A DNA stretch of 64,000 nucleotides, taken from positions 62,001 to 126,000 of the forward strand of contig CAXYDR010000001.1 in the NCBI GenBank assembly GCA_964276095.1, read 5' to 3'. The stretch comes from GCA-2733415 sp964276095 (lineage in GTDB: Bacteria > Bacteroidota > Bacteroidia > Flavobacteriales > Flavobacteriaceae). The translations under genes and the position numbers were made by a program. Under the pieces are notes generated by a model. That model saw only the letters and a list, made by a program, of their open reading frames with translations. It did no database searches and was not told where the DNA came from. Positions 8,309 to 17,814 of the stretch are shown here, piece after piece. Numbering within the stretch: the first letter of the stretch is position 1; each line of letters starts with the position of its first letter.

Positions 8309-10759
8309 GTGCAATATTTTATAGATGTCATATTACCAATTCCCTTAGTAAAACTATTTACTTATAGTATAAATACTGAGGAGGCTAAGTTTTTACAACC
8401 TGGTATGCGAGTAGCTGTTCCTTTTGGGAAAAGTAAATTGTATACGGCAATTGTTTTTTCAATTCATCAAAATTCTCCAGAGGGATATGAAGCAAAGGAT
8501 ATTCATCAAATACTAGATGAGCATTCGGTAGTGAATGCACATCAGTTGAAATTTTGGAAATGGATTTCAGAATACTATCTCTGTAGTTTAGGAGATGTGA
8601 TGCGCGCTTCTTTGCCAAGTTCTTTTTTGTTAGAAAGTGAAACTTTGATTTCAAAAACAGTAGTAGAAATTACTGATGAAAACGATTTGTCTGATGATGA
8701 GTTTATAATACTGGAGGCTCTAGAAAATCAATCTTCTTTAAAGGTGTCTGAAGTAAGTAATTTATTGAATAAAAAAAATGTACTCAAGCCAATTAAAAAT
8801 CTATTAGGTAGAGGTTATATTAAGCTGCAGGAAGAAATTTATGAGCAGTATAAGCCAAAGCTAGTAAAATATGTACGGTTGTTGCCAGAATATGATTCTG
8901 ATGATGGATTACATGAATTATTAGATAGTTTGTCTCGTGCTAAAAAACAAAAGGATGCTATAATGGCGTATTTTGTATTGAGGTCGGGGTCAGAAAAACC
9001 AATTAAAGCGAAATTATTAGAAGAGAAAGCATCTGTTTCAGCTGCTGTTTTGAAAGGACTGGTTGATAAAGATATATTAGAGTATTATTATGTGCAAACG
9101 GATAGAAATCTGTATGTAAATGATATATCTGCATCTAAAAAGCTGAATGAGCATCAGTTAAAAGCGTTGGTTGAAGTAGAGGCGGTTTTTGATCAAAATA
9201 AAATTTGCATGTTGCGAGGAGTTACGGCTTCTGGAAAAACAGAAATTTATGTAAAATTAATAGAGAAAGCTTTTCAGGAGAATAAGCAAGTATTGTATCT
9301 CTTGCCTGAAATTGCTCTAACAACACAATTGATAGCACGATTGAGGGTCTATTTTGGAGATAAAATAGTAGTCTATCATTCTAAGTATTCGGTAAACGAA
9401 CGTGTTGAATCTTGGAATAAAGTGTTGTTGAATGATAATGCTGCTCAGTTGGTTATTGGAGCTCGTTCATCTGTGTTGTTGCCGTTTTCTAATTTAGGAT
9501 TAATAGTTGTTGATGAGGAGCATGAGCAATCGTTTAAACAATTTGATCCTGCTCCACGTTATCACGCACGTGATGCGGCTATTGTTTTGTCAAGTTTACA
9601 TAAAGCTAATGTTGTGTTAGGGAGTGCTACGCCTAGTTTGGAAAGTTTTTATAACGCGAAGACTAATAAATATGGTTTGGTAGAAATATTGCATCGACAT
9701 AATAATGTTCAGATGCCAGCAATTGAATTGGTTGATTTAAAAGATAAGTATAAGCGAAAAAAAATGAAAGGTCATTTTTCTGATAGACTATTAGAAGAAA
9801 TTGATTTGGCTATTGAAAATGAGGAGCAAGTAATTCTTTTTCAAAATAGAAGAGGATTTTCTCCAATTGTAGAATGTGGAACCTGTGGTGAGTCGACTCA
9901 ATGTCCTAGTTGTGATGTAAGTTTGACCTATCATCAGCATAAAAAACAATTACGTTGTCATTATTGCGGATATCAAATGGCTATGCAATATGCATGTTTG
10001 TCTTGTGGAAGTAATGACTTAGATACCAAAGGATTCGGGACAGAGCAGTTAGAGAAAGAATTAAACGCATTATATCCTGATTTGAAAATAGGTAGGATGG
10101 ATTTAGATACTACTCGAGGAAAGTATGGTTATCAGAAAATCATTACTGCTTTTGAACAACATGAAATTGATATTTTAGTAGGAACACAAATGCTTACTAA
10201 AGGATTGGATTTTAAAAACGTAAGCTTGGTTGGGGTGATGAGTGCTGATTCTATGTTGAATTTCCCCGATTTTAGAGCTCATGAACGTAGCTTTCAGCTA
10301 ATGTCGCAAGTGGCAGGTAGGGCTGGGAGATTTGAGAAAAAAGGAAAAGTAATTATTCAAACGTATAATCCGTTTCATAATATATTGCAACAAGTATCTA
10401 CGCATGATTATGTTAGTATGTACAAGGAGCAGTTGGAGCAGCGTCATGCATATAAGTATCCGCCAACCAATAAGTTGATTAAAATAACCTTTAAGCATAG
10501 AGATTATAATAAAGTAGAGTATGGGTCGGATTGGTTTGCAAAATCACTGAGGCTATCTTTTAAAAATAATGTGTTAGGTCCTGAGTTTCCTTCGGTCTCA
10601 CGTGTTAGAAACGAATATATAAAACATGTGTTGTTAAAAGTGCCCAATGGTCAATCTGCTTTACAAACAAAAAAAGCTATTCTTAAGGTTAAGAACAGCT
10701 TTATGTCTGTAAAAGATTTTAGACCAATTAAGGTTATCTTAAATGTAGATACTTATTAA
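8309..10759 (+). CDS. priA: Primosomal replication restart helicase PriA
   Basis: PriA reloads the replisome at stalled forks. I choose GTG 8309 because the protein then starts MQYFIDVILPIPL, the usual Bacteroidota PriA start, giving 816 residues; an in-frame TTG lies 21 bp upstream but inside the promoter. Seen in order: N-terminal 3'-DNA-end binding domain, Walker A RGVTASGKTEIY, DEEHEQSFKQ box, GSATPS, the zinc-binding insertion with paired cysteines (CGTC, CPSC, CHYC, CLSC), and helicase motifs GTQMLTKGLDF and QVAGRAGR. All key residues are present. Confidence 0.96.
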   Translation: MQYFIDVILPIPLVKLFTYSINTEEAKFLQPGMRVAVPFGKSKLYTAIVFSIHQNSPEGYEAKDIHQILDEHSVVNAHQLKFWKWISEYYLCSLGDVMRASLPSSFLLESETLISKTVVEITDENDLSDDEFIILEALENQSSLKVSEVSNLLNKKNVLKPIKNLLGRGYIKLQEEIYEQYKPKLVKYVRLLPEYDSDDGLHELLDSLSRAKKQKDAIMAYFVLRSGSEKPIKAKLLEEKASVSAAVLKGLVDKDILEYYYVQTDRNLYVNDISASKKLNEHQLKALVEVEAVFDQNKICMLRGVTASGKTEIYVKLIEKAFQENKQVLYLLPEIALTTQLIARLRVYFGDKIVVYHSKYSVNERVESWNKVLLNDNAAQLVIGARSSVLLPFSNLGLIVVDEEHEQSFKQFDPAPRYHARDAAIVLSSLHKANVVLGSATPSLESFYNAKTNKYGLVEILHRHNNVQMPAIELVDLKDKYKRKKMKGHFSDRLLEEIDLAIENEEQVILFQNRRGFSPIVECGTCGESTQCPSCDVSLTYHQHKKQLRCHYCGYQMAMQYACLSCGSNDLDTKGFGTEQLEKELNALYPDLKIGRMDLDTTRGKYGYQKIITAFEQHEIDILVGTQMLTKGLDFKNVSLVGVMSADSMLNFPDFRAHERSFQLMSQVAGRAGRFEKKGKVIIQTYNPFHNILQQVSTHDYVSMYKEQLEQRHAYKYPPTNKLIKITFKHRDYNKVEYGSDWFAKSLRLSFKNNVLGPEFPSVSRVRNEYIKHVLLKVPNGQSALQTKKAILKVKNSFMSVKDFRPIKVILNVDTY

Positions 10760-10793
10760 GGGATATAGAGTTATAATTAGTCCTATTGGTGGA

Positions 10794-11489
10794 TTAAAGA
10801 TTGTCTAGTGCTTCAATAAGTAATTTCTTTTTATTTCTACTTAAAGGAATGTTTTCTGTGTTGATTTCAACAAATTTACTATTGAATCGTTTAATTTTCT
10901 TTAAGTTGACAATATATGATTTGTGAATTCTTAAGAAAGAATACTCTTCAACTTCTTTTTCAAAAGCTTTCATAGTAGAAAGAATCACATAGCTTTCTTC
11001 GTTAGTTACTAATTTTATATAATCACCTAAAGCTTCTATCCACAGTATATTGTTGATGAATATTTTTCTTTTCTTTAAGTTACTCTTAATGAAAATATAT
11101 TCTTCTTCACTAGTGTTATTTTCAAATTTTAATCTATGGTATTCTAGTGCTTTTTCTACCCCTAAATTAAAGCGTTCTTGAGTTATTGGTTTTTGTAAAT
11201 AGTCAGTAGCATCATAATCAAATGCTTTAAATGCGTATTCTGTCTTACCAGTAACAAAAATGATTTGTGGCTTGTTTTTTAACACATCCAGTAATTCAAA
11301 TCCGTTTATAATAGGCATTTCAATATCAAGGAAAATCAAATCAACTTCAGTATCATTTAATCCTTTTTTTGTATCTACGGCGCTACTATATTCTGCAATT
11401 AAGGTAAGTGCAGGATGTTCTTTGACAAGTTTAACGATCGACATCCTTTGTATTGATGAATCGTCTACAACTACACAGCGTAAGTTCAT
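10794..11489 (-). CDS. LytTR-type response regulator
   Basis: The 231-residue protein has an N-terminal receiver domain (residues 1-120; acidic pair DD at 9-10, phosphoacceptor D55 in FLDIEMP, KPI near 102) and a C-terminal LytTR DNA-binding domain (about 135-231; SFLRIHKSYIVNLKKI, then IPLSRNKKKLL). Such regulators usually answer to a LytS-type histidine kinase, but no partner gene adjoins; the kinase must be elsewhere. Convergent with priA. Confidence 0.93.
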   Translation of the reverse strand: MNLRCVVVDDSSIQRMSIVKLVKEHPALTLIAEYSSAVDTKKGLNDTEVDLIFLDIEMPIINGFELLDVLKNKPQIIFVTGKTEYAFKAFDYDATDYLQKPITQERFNLGVEKALEYHRLKFENNTSEEEYIFIKSNLKKRKIFINNILWIEALGDYIKLVTNEESYVILSTMKAFEKEVEEYSFLRIHKSYIVNLKKIKRFNSKFVEINTENIPLSRNKKKLLIEALDNL

Positions 11490-11634
11490 TTATTGGCTTT
11501 AGTTTTATTAATTATTGTTAAAGATAAAAATTAATTATTAAAATTGGTTTAGTTTGGCTATACAATTTTACTTAAAATATATAAGGACACCAAATGTTAT
11601 GAGCTAAAAATGTATTGAAAATTAACTCTTTTTG

Positions 11635-11666
11635 TTTTGAAGGTTCATTTAAAAGAAGTATTTTTG
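11635..11666 (+). promoter_or_regulatory. Promoter of the rpsF-rpsR-rplI operon
   Basis: TTTTG at 11635-11639, 19 nt, then TATTTTTG at 11659-11666: an exact match to the Bacteroidota TTG-N19-TAnnTTTG promoter. The start codon of rpsF is 33 nt further on. Confidence 0.8.
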
Positions 11667-11699
11667 CAGCCAATTTATTACAAATTAAATATTTAAATT

Positions 11700-12038
11700 A
11701 TGAATCAATACGAAACTGTTTTCATCTTGAATCCCGTTTTATCTGAAACTCAGATAAAGGAGACAGTAAAGAAATACGAAGATTTTCTTGTTTCTAAAGG
11801 AGCTAAGATGGTATCAAAGGAAAACTGGGGGCTTAAGAAGTTAGCTTACCCTATCCAGCACAAAAAAAGTGGTTTTTACCACTTATTCGAATTCCAAGTA
11901 GCTGGTGAAGCTATTGACGGATACGAATTAGAGTTCAGAAGAGATGAGCGCATAATGCGTTATTTAACTGTAAGGTTAGATAAGCATGCAATTGCTTGGG
12001 CTGAAAAAAGAAGAATTAGAGATAACGCAAAAGCTTAA
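11700..12038 (+). CDS. rpsF: 30S ribosomal protein S6
   Basis: The 112-residue protein is S6 of the small subunit, which binds 16S rRNA together with S18. Typical features are the start MNQYETVFILNPVLSE, WGLKKLAYPIQHKKSGFYHL, and the ERIMRYLTVRLDKHA region. It heads the conserved rpsF-rpsR-rplI operon; rpsR starts 2 bp after its stop. Confidence 0.98.
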   Translation: MNQYETVFILNPVLSETQIKETVKKYEDFLVSKGAKMVSKENWGLKKLAYPIQHKKSGFYHLFEFQVAGEAIDGYELEFRRDERIMRYLTVRLDKHAIAWAEKRRIRDNAKA

Positions 12039-12040
12039 TT

Positions 12041-12337
12041 ATGTCAACTATAGAACAACAATCATCAGGAAAAAAAGAGGGGGAAATTAGATATTTAACT
12101 CCACTTAATATAGATACAAATAAGAAAGCTAAATACTGTCGTTTCAAGAAATTAGGTATCAAGTATATCGATTATAAAGACGCTGGTTTCTTATTAATGT
12201 TAGTAAACGAACAAGGTAAATTGTTACCGAGACGTTTAACAGGAACTTCTTTGAAATACCAAAGAAAAGTAGCTGTAGCAGTAAAAAGAGCTCGTCACTT
12301 GGCATTAATGCCTTATGTAGCTGATTTATTAAAATAA
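12041..12337 (+). CDS. rpsR: 30S ribosomal protein S18
   Basis: The 98-residue protein contains the S18 core YKDAGFLLMLVNEQGKLLPRR-like segment and LTGTSLKYQRKVAVAVKRAR followed by HLALMPYV. It works with S6 on the platform of the 30S subunit. It lies between rpsF and rplI with gaps of 2 and 13 bp. Confidence 0.98.
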   Translation: MSTIEQQSSGKKEGEIRYLTPLNIDTNKKAKYCRFKKLGIKYIDYKDAGFLLMLVNEQGKLLPRRLTGTSLKYQRKVAVAVKRARHLALMPYVADLLK

Positions 12338-12350
12338 TAACGTAGCAACC

Positions 12351-12800
12351 ATGGAAATTATATTAAAAAAAGATGTAGAATATGTAGGGTTTGCAGATGA
12401 CGTTGTTACTGTAAAAAACGGTTACGGAAGAAACTGTTTAATCCCTCAAGGGCTTGCAATTTTAGCAACACCTTCTGCAAAGAAAGTATTAGCTGAGAAC
12501 TTAAAGCAAAGAGCTCATAGAGAACAAAAATCTGTTGATGATGCTAATGTAATAGCTGAAGCACTTAAAGCGTTAGAAATCAAAATTTCTTCAAAGTCTG
12601 GTGACGGAGGGAAATTATTTGGTTCTGTAAACAATGCTGATGTTGCCGAAGCAATTGCTAAAGGTGGTCAATCATTAGAGAAAAAGTTCATTACTGTTGC
12701 CGGTGGTAACGTAAAAAGAGCTGGAAAATACACAGCAAAAGTAAGATTACATCGTTCTGTTGTAATTGATTTACCTTTTGAAGTTGTAGGAGAAAAATAA
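12351..12800 (+). CDS. rplI: 50S ribosomal protein L9
   Basis: The 149-residue protein has the L9 N-terminal signature MEIILKKDVEYVGFADDVVT and GYGRNCLIPQGLAILAT, a central helix, and the C-terminal globular domain (KLFGSVNNADVAEAI). It binds 23S rRNA near L1. Last gene of the operon, followed by the terminator at 12824-12851. Confidence 0.98.
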   Translation: MEIILKKDVEYVGFADDVVTVKNGYGRNCLIPQGLAILATPSAKKVLAENLKQRAHREQKSVDDANVIAEALKALEIKISSKSGDGGKLFGSVNNADVAEAIAKGGQSLEKKFITVAGGNVKRAGKYTAKVRLHRSVVIDLPFEVVGEK

Positions 12801-12823
12801 GAATGATTTTTATCATTATAAAT

Positions 12824-12851
12824 AAAAGCCACGATTTTAATCGTGGCTTTT
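12824..12851 (+). terminator. Terminator of the rpsF operon
   Basis: AAAAGCCACGAT pairs with ATCGTGGCTTTT around a TTTA loop, 24 bp after rplI. Confidence 0.85.
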
Positions 12852-12872
12852 ATTGTTTTTAAAATTAATGAC

Positions 12873-13343
12873 ATGAAATACCAAAGATTAAGTAAGGAGC
12901 AGTTAAATGAAATGCATAAAGAGTTTATTAACTTTTTAGCATCGCAAACTATTACTGCTGCAGAATGGGAAGATATTAAAAAAGAAACTCCTGATGTTGC
13001 TGAGCAAGAATTGGATGTGTTTTCTGATTTAGTATGGGAAGGAGTGTTAACTCAAGTGGATTATGTAGAGCATATATCTCCACAGCAAATACACTTGTTT
13101 CATTTAGCTGATAATAACATGCAAGTAATTGCTATACAGTTAAAAAATGAAGTAGATTTAACTACTAAAGAAGGATTTGCTTGGTTGCGTGAAAACTTAA
13201 TGAATGATGAGGTAGAGTTTTTACAAGCAAAAAAAGAATATACTGGCGACAGAAATGCAGATAAATTTACCTTGATACAGCAAGGTGCTGTGATTTCAAA
13301 AGGTGATTTATTCAAGTATTTTAATAAATTAGTAAGTAAATAA
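12873..13343 (+). CDS. DUF6495 family protein
   Basis: I start at ATG 12873 because the longer frame begins inside the rplI terminator. The 156-residue acidic cytoplasmic protein opens MKYQRLSKEQLNEMHKEFIN, typical of a flavobacterial family annotated DUF6495, with a conserved centre LDVFSDLVWEGVL. No catalytic motif is evident. It sits 14 bp before hisS, with which it is probably cotranscribed. Function is unknown. Confidence 0.8.
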   Translation: MKYQRLSKEQLNEMHKEFINFLASQTITAAEWEDIKKETPDVAEQELDVFSDLVWEGVLTQVDYVEHISPQQIHLFHLADNNMQVIAIQLKNEVDLTTKEGFAWLRENLMNDEVEFLQAKKEYTGDRNADKFTLIQQGAVISKGDLFKYFNKLVSK

Positions 13344-13357
13344 TACAGGTATATACC

Positions 13358-14737
13358 ATGGCACAAAAACCAAGCTTACCAAAAGGAACACGTGATTTTA
13401 ACCCTGAGCAAGTTGTAAAACGTAATTATATTTTTGATACAATTAAAAGTCAGTTTAAGAAATTTGGGTTTCAACCTATTGAAACACCAAGTTTTGAGAA
13501 TTCTGATACTTTAATGGGGAAATATGGTGAAGAGGGAGATCGTTTGATCTTTAAAATATTAAACTCTGGAGACTATTTGAAAAAGGTTGATGAGAATTTA
13601 CTTGCTGATAAAAACAGTCAGAAAGTTACTTCTAGTATCTCTGAAAAAGCGTTGCGTTATGATTTAACGGTGCCTTTTGCAAGATACGTGGTGCAACATC
13701 AAAATGATATTGAATTCCCGTTTAAGCGTTATCAAATACAGCCGGTTTGGAGAGCGGATAGACCTCAAAAAGGTAGATTTAGAGAATTTTTCCAATGTGA
13801 TGCTGATGTGGTAGGTTCTGATTCTCTTTGGCAAGAAGTAGAATTTGTTCAGTTGTACGATAATGTATTTACGGCTTTAGGTTTAAAAGGTGTTACCATT
13901 AAGATTAATAACCGTAAAATTTTAAGTGGAATAGCTGAGGTAATTGGTGCATCTGATAAATTAATTGATTTTACCGTAGCTTTAGATAAGTTAGATAAAA
14001 TTGGAGAAGATGGTGTAAAGAAAGAAATGCTTGAAAAAGGGATTTCTGAATCTGCTATTGAAAAAGTGCAACCACTTTTTGGTTTTACAGGGAATTTTGT
14101 GGCTAAAATTGAGCAATTAAAATCATTATTAGCTACTTCTGAAACAGGAATGAAAGGAGTAGAGGAGTTGTTGTTTGTTGGTAATGCAATTGAGTCATTA
14201 GGTTTGTCTACTGCTGTATTGGATTTAGATGTAACACTTGCTCGTGGATTAAATTATTATACTGGAGCAATATTTGAGGTGTCTGCACCGGAAGGTGTAA
14301 AAATGGGTTCTATCGGTGGTGGTGGAAGATATGATGACTTAACAGGTATATTCGGATTAAAGAATGTAAGTGGGGTAGGAATATCATTTGGACTAGATAG
14401 AATTTACTTGGTTTTAGAAGAATTAAATTTATTTCCGGAAACTGTTCAGTCAACAGAGAACATTTTGTTTATCAATTTTGGAGATAAAGAAGCATTGTAT
14501 TGTATGAATGCGATAAAACAATTGCGTGCAAAAGGAATAGCTTCGGAAATGTATCCTTCATCTGTAAATAATAATAAGCAAATGAAGAAGCAAATGAACT
14601 ACGCTAATAAACGTAAATTCCCATTTGTAGTTTTGGTTGGTTCTGATGAAATGGACAATAATGAGTTTACGGTTAAAAACATGACTGACGGTACACAGCA
14701 AAAAATGAATTTAGAAGAGTTGAGTGGGTTGTTTTAG
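13358..14737 (+). CDS. hisS: Histidine-tRNA ligase
   Basis: The 459-residue class II aminoacyl-tRNA synthetase charges tRNA-His. Motif 1 region KPSLPKGTRDFNPEQ, LRYDLTVPFARYV, motif 2 YQIQPVWRADRPQKGRFREF, the histidine-A loop LARGLNYYTGAIFEV and motif 3 GISFGLDRIY are present, followed by the anticodon-binding domain from about residue 365. Length is normal. A strong terminator follows at 14755-14790. Confidence 0.97.
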   Translation: MAQKPSLPKGTRDFNPEQVVKRNYIFDTIKSQFKKFGFQPIETPSFENSDTLMGKYGEEGDRLIFKILNSGDYLKKVDENLLADKNSQKVTSSISEKALRYDLTVPFARYVVQHQNDIEFPFKRYQIQPVWRADRPQKGRFREFFQCDADVVGSDSLWQEVEFVQLYDNVFTALGLKGVTIKINNRKILSGIAEVIGASDKLIDFTVALDKLDKIGEDGVKKEMLEKGISESAIEKVQPLFGFTGNFVAKIEQLKSLLATSETGMKGVEELLFVGNAIESLGLSTAVLDLDVTLARGLNYYTGAIFEVSAPEGVKMGSIGGGGRYDDLTGIFGLKNVSGVGISFGLDRIYLVLEELNLFPETVQSTENILFINFGDKEALYCMNAIKQLRAKGIASEMYPSSVNNNKQMKKQMNYANKRKFPFVVLVGSDEMDNNEFTVKNMTDGTQQKMNLEELSGLF

Positions 14738-14754
14738 GATTCATTGAATATAAT

Positions 14755-14790
14755 AAAAAAGCCTTTCAGTGTTTCTGAAAGGCTTTTTTA
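14755..14790. terminator. Terminator after hisS
   Basis: AAGCCTTTCAG and CTGAAAGGCTTT form an 11-bp stem with A and T runs on both sides, so it can serve hisS and the convergent response regulator gene. Confidence 0.85.
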
Positions 14791-14812
14791 TTGATTTTTT
14801 TTTTTTGACAAT

Positions 14813-15505
14813 CTACTTTTCAAGAACCTCAAATTTATAACCAGCTCCGTGAATGTTTGTAATACTAATATTTGAATCGGTTTTGAAGTGTTTACGTAGC
14901 TTAGAGATAAAAACATCTAAGCTTCTGCCAATAAAATAGCTATCATCTTCCCAAACTGATTTTAGTATAAATTCTCTTTTCAGTAACGTATTTTTATTAG
15001 ACGCAAATAATGCTAAAATATCAGCTTCTTTTCGTGTCAATTGAATTTGTTTCTTTCCTATGTTTAAAATTATATTTTCAAGATCTAAAGTGTATTTCGA
15101 AAATGAAATTATTTGGTTAGTTGCTTGAGAAATCTTCCCTCTTTTTAATACGGCGTTAATTCGGAGTGTTAATTCTTCAATACTAAATGGTTTTGTTACA
15201 TAATCATCTGCCCCAATTTTAAAACCTTTTATACGGTCTTCTTTCATGGCCTTTGCGGTTAGAAATATAATTGGAGTATCCAGGTCGTTTTTTCTAATTT
15301 CAGAAGCTAGGGTGAAACCATCCATATTAGGCATCATGACATCAAGTAAACATAGATCGAAAGTACGATTGTGAAATTCACTTAAAGCGGATTTTCCATC
15401 AGAATAATGAGTTACTCTATAGTTGTAGTTTTCTAAACTGTCCTTTAGTAAAAAGCCCATGCTCTCATCGTCCTCAACAAGTAATATGTGTTTTTTAGCT
15501 TTCAT
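14813..15505 (-). CDS. OmpR-family response regulator
   Basis: The 230-residue protein has a receiver domain (acidic EDD near 11-13, phosphoacceptor D55 in LLDVMMPNMDG, FLTAKA, and K near 105 in DDYVTKPF) and a C-terminal winged-helix Trans_reg_C domain (about 135-228, with LTRKEADILALFA and RSLDVFISKLRKHF). It is translationally coupled to the histidine kinase upstream: the stop of one and start of the other share position 15505. Confidence 0.95.
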   Translation of the reverse strand: MKAKKHILLVEDDESMGFLLKDSLENYNYRVTHYSDGKSALSEFHNRTFDLCLLDVMMPNMDGFTLASEIRKNDLDTPIIFLTAKAMKEDRIKGFKIGADDYVTKPFSIEELTLRINAVLKRGKISQATNQIISFSKYTLDLENIILNIGKKQIQLTRKEADILALFASNKNTLLKREFILKSVWEDDSYFIGRSLDVFISKLRKHFKTDSNISITNIHGAGYKFEVLEK

Positions 15506-16782
15506 TATTTAAGTGGTAAGTATATGTTAAAAGTACTACCTTTTTTTAATTTACTTTTAAAGGTAAGTTTTCCGTTGTGTTTTTCTATAATAAGTTTTAC
15601 ATAACTGAGCCCAATTCCATGTCCCTTAGTATTGTGTAAGTTACCAGTTTCTGCTCGGAAAAACTTTTCAAATATATGTTGTTGGTCTTCTTTTTTTATT
15701 CCAATACCTTTATCACTAATAGTAATGTTAATACCGTTAGAGGTATTGTTGGTGTTAATGGTTATTTCAGGATTCGTGTTAGAATATTTTATAGCATTTT
15801 CTACTAAGTTGTATATAACATTTGATAGATGAGTTTTATCAGCATAAAGAATAAAATTATCAGCTTTTAAATTGGAGTTTATGTGCCCTCCTTTTTGTTG
15901 TAATAATGGTTCAAAGCTAACTAATACGTTTTTAATGATTTTATGAATATCTATTTCTTCATAAGTAAGTGATTCGTCATCTTTTTCAATTGCAGAAACT
16001 TGTAAAACTTTGTCTACTAAGTTATGGAGTCTTACATTTTCATTATAGATGATGTCAGCATATTTTTTAAGTTTTTCTTTATCCATCTGAATACTTTTAT
16101 TTCTAATAGCATCCGAGGCAACAGAGATGTTGGTAATAGGAGTTTTTAATTCATGAGTCATGTTGTTTACGAAGTCTTTTTTTAACTCAGATAATCTTTT
16201 TCCTTTAATAATAGAAATCATTATAAAAGTAAATACAGCAAGTATGAACAATAAACTTAATGAAGAGTACATCCATATCCCCATTGAGTTTATAAGGTGA
16301 ATTGTCTTGTTGTTGATACGAATTTTAAAATCTAAATTTTCGTTATCATCAATTCTGGTTTTACACGCAATCTCTAATGTAGTTGATTGATTGGGCGTAT
16401 GTGAGTCTGATACCGTATTTCCTAATAGAATATCAAAATCATCACTTTTTAAAATAGTATAATCGTAGTTGATGTTAATGTTTCTTTTAAAAAACTCTTG
16501 CTTAATTATGCTATCTAAATTTTTGAGTTTAAAGTAGCAATTAGTATTTACATAAAACTCATTTGAAGAAATTTTAGAAATAGGAGGTATTCTAGAGCTT
16601 GTATCTTTGTTTGAGATTAACAATTGGTGCGCTACACTTCTGAGTGCAATGTTTATTTTCTCGTCAAATTGTCTTTGGTGTAATGTGAAAGATTTTTTAA
16701 ACCAATATACTTGGGTTATGAATAGTCCGCTAATAGTTATTAGCATGAGTATTAATATAAATCGAATGGTTTTTGGAGACAT
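15505..16782 (-). CDS. Membrane sensor histidine kinase
   Basis: The 425-residue kinase has two transmembrane helices (about 8-28 and 168-192) enclosing a periplasmic sensor region of about 140 residues of no recognised fold. The cytoplasmic part has the dimerisation/phosphoacceptor motif NNMTHELKTPITN (H210), an N box NLVENAIKY, G1 DKGIGI and G2 KGHGIGLSYV. With the adjoining OmpR-type regulator it forms a complete two-component system. The divergent gene at 16917 may be its target by position. Confidence 0.95.
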   Translation of the reverse strand: MSPKTIRFILILMLITISGLFITQVYWFKKSFTLHQRQFDEKINIALRSVAHQLLISNKDTSSRIPPISKISSNEFYVNTNCYFKLKNLDSIIKQEFFKRNININYDYTILKSDDFDILLGNTVSDSHTPNQSTTLEIACKTRIDDNENLDFKIRINNKTIHLINSMGIWMYSSLSLLFILAVFTFIMISIIKGKRLSELKKDFVNNMTHELKTPITNISVASDAIRNKSIQMDKEKLKKYADIIYNENVRLHNLVDKVLQVSAIEKDDESLTYEEIDIHKIIKNVLVSFEPLLQQKGGHINSNLKADNFILYADKTHLSNVIYNLVENAIKYSNTNPEITINTNNTSNGINITISDKGIGIKKEDQQHIFEKFFRAETGNLHNTKGHGIGLSYVKLIIEKHNGKLTFKSKLKKGSTFNIYLPLK

Positions 16783-16880
16783 GCAAACAAAGTTAGGTTA
16801 AATACTATTCGGTTTTGAGGAATTTACATTTCATTAACAATTTTTTACATTTCATTTTCAAGAACCATTGATATTAATCC

Positions 16881-16888
16881 TAATTTTG
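16881..16888 (+). promoter_or_regulatory. -7 promoter box for the TonB-like protein gene
   Basis: TAATTTTG matches TAnnTTTG and lies 28 bp before the ATG at 16917; the -33 region (ATTTTCA, about 16854-16860) is weak, which may indicate activator dependence. Confidence 0.5.
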
Positions 16889-16916
16889 TGAGTATAACAT
16901 TATAAACAAGTGAATT

Positions 16917-17699
16917 ATGAGAAGTAAAATAGTTATTTTCAGTGTTTTAATAGTTGCTATTGGAGTCGTTTCTTTTGGATTTTCACATAAAAAAAATGTT
17001 GCTAAAGTTGATGAACTACTAACTAAAATAGATTCGTCTAAGGTTAATAAAGAAGCTCAAAAAACTGATTTGTTCTATGCTGTAGGAGGAACGTATTCAA
17101 GATCTATTAGAAAATCAGAACTACAAAATTCTAAAATGCTTAGTGATTTTATTGAGGGATACCCTGTTAATTGGATATCGGCTTATATTTCAGTTGAGGT
17201 TATTTGTAATAATAATGGGGTTAAAACAAGTTTATGGAGTAAGAATGATGTATTAAGTGATGAACAAAAAAAGATGCTTTATGATTTAGAGATAGATGCT
17301 GAGGTTGTCGTAAAGGTTAAATACAATACTAAAAACGTAATAACCGATTCGCTTGAAGAAAGTGAAATGAATGTTTCTTTGACTGTAATTCCTGAAGTTG
17401 AGGCAGTATATGCTGGAGGATACGAAAATATGATAACCTATTTAAAGGAGAATAGTAGCGATAAAATTGCTATGATAGGTGATAAAGGAGTTAAGCCATC
17501 GGTGTTAAGGTTTTCAATTGATAAAACTGGGAAAGCTGATAATATTAAAATAATAAAAAAATCGGAGAATATAGAAATTGATAATTTATTGATTGAGTTG
17601 ATTGAAAATATGCCAAAATGGAATGCAGCAAAAAACTTAAAAGGTGAAAGTGTGTCCCAGCAATTTGATTTCAAGGTTGGTAAGATGGATGGTTGTTAA
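16917..17699 (+). CDS. Secreted protein with TonB C-terminal-like domain
   Basis: The 260-residue protein begins with a single hydrophobic segment (residues 5-23), so it is exported or anchored in the inner membrane. The C-terminal 90 residues (LRFSIDKTGKADNIKI, then LIELIENMPKWNAAKNLKGE, ending DGC) match the energy-transducer TonB-like fold common in flavobacterial proteins of unknown role. It lacks the proline-rich linker of a true TonB. It is divergent from the two-component pair, with a 134-bp gap. Confidence 0.7.
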   Translation: MRSKIVIFSVLIVAIGVVSFGFSHKKNVAKVDELLTKIDSSKVNKEAQKTDLFYAVGGTYSRSIRKSELQNSKMLSDFIEGYPVNWISAYISVEVICNNNGVKTSLWSKNDVLSDEQKKMLYDLEIDAEVVVKVKYNTKNVITDSLEESEMNVSLTVIPEVEAVYAGGYENMITYLKENSSDKIAMIGDKGVKPSVLRFSIDKTGKADNIKIIKKSENIEIDNLLIELIENMPKWNAAKNLKGESVSQQFDFKVGKMDGC

Positions 17700-17814
17700 T
17701 TTGTTAGATGAGTTGTGTATTGATCGGGGATTTTTTTTAAGGGATGTTTGTGTTCAATTAAGTGACTTCTTGTGAATTTTATAATAAGTTATTTTATATT
17801 TTTCAGCATGTAAT

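Noticed and set aside
12668..12874. Minus-strand open frame across the end of rplI
   Set aside because: It lies opposite a conserved ribosomal protein gene and its terminator.
15632..15832. Plus-strand open frame inside the histidine kinase gene
   Set aside because: Antisense shadow of the conserved ATPase domain.
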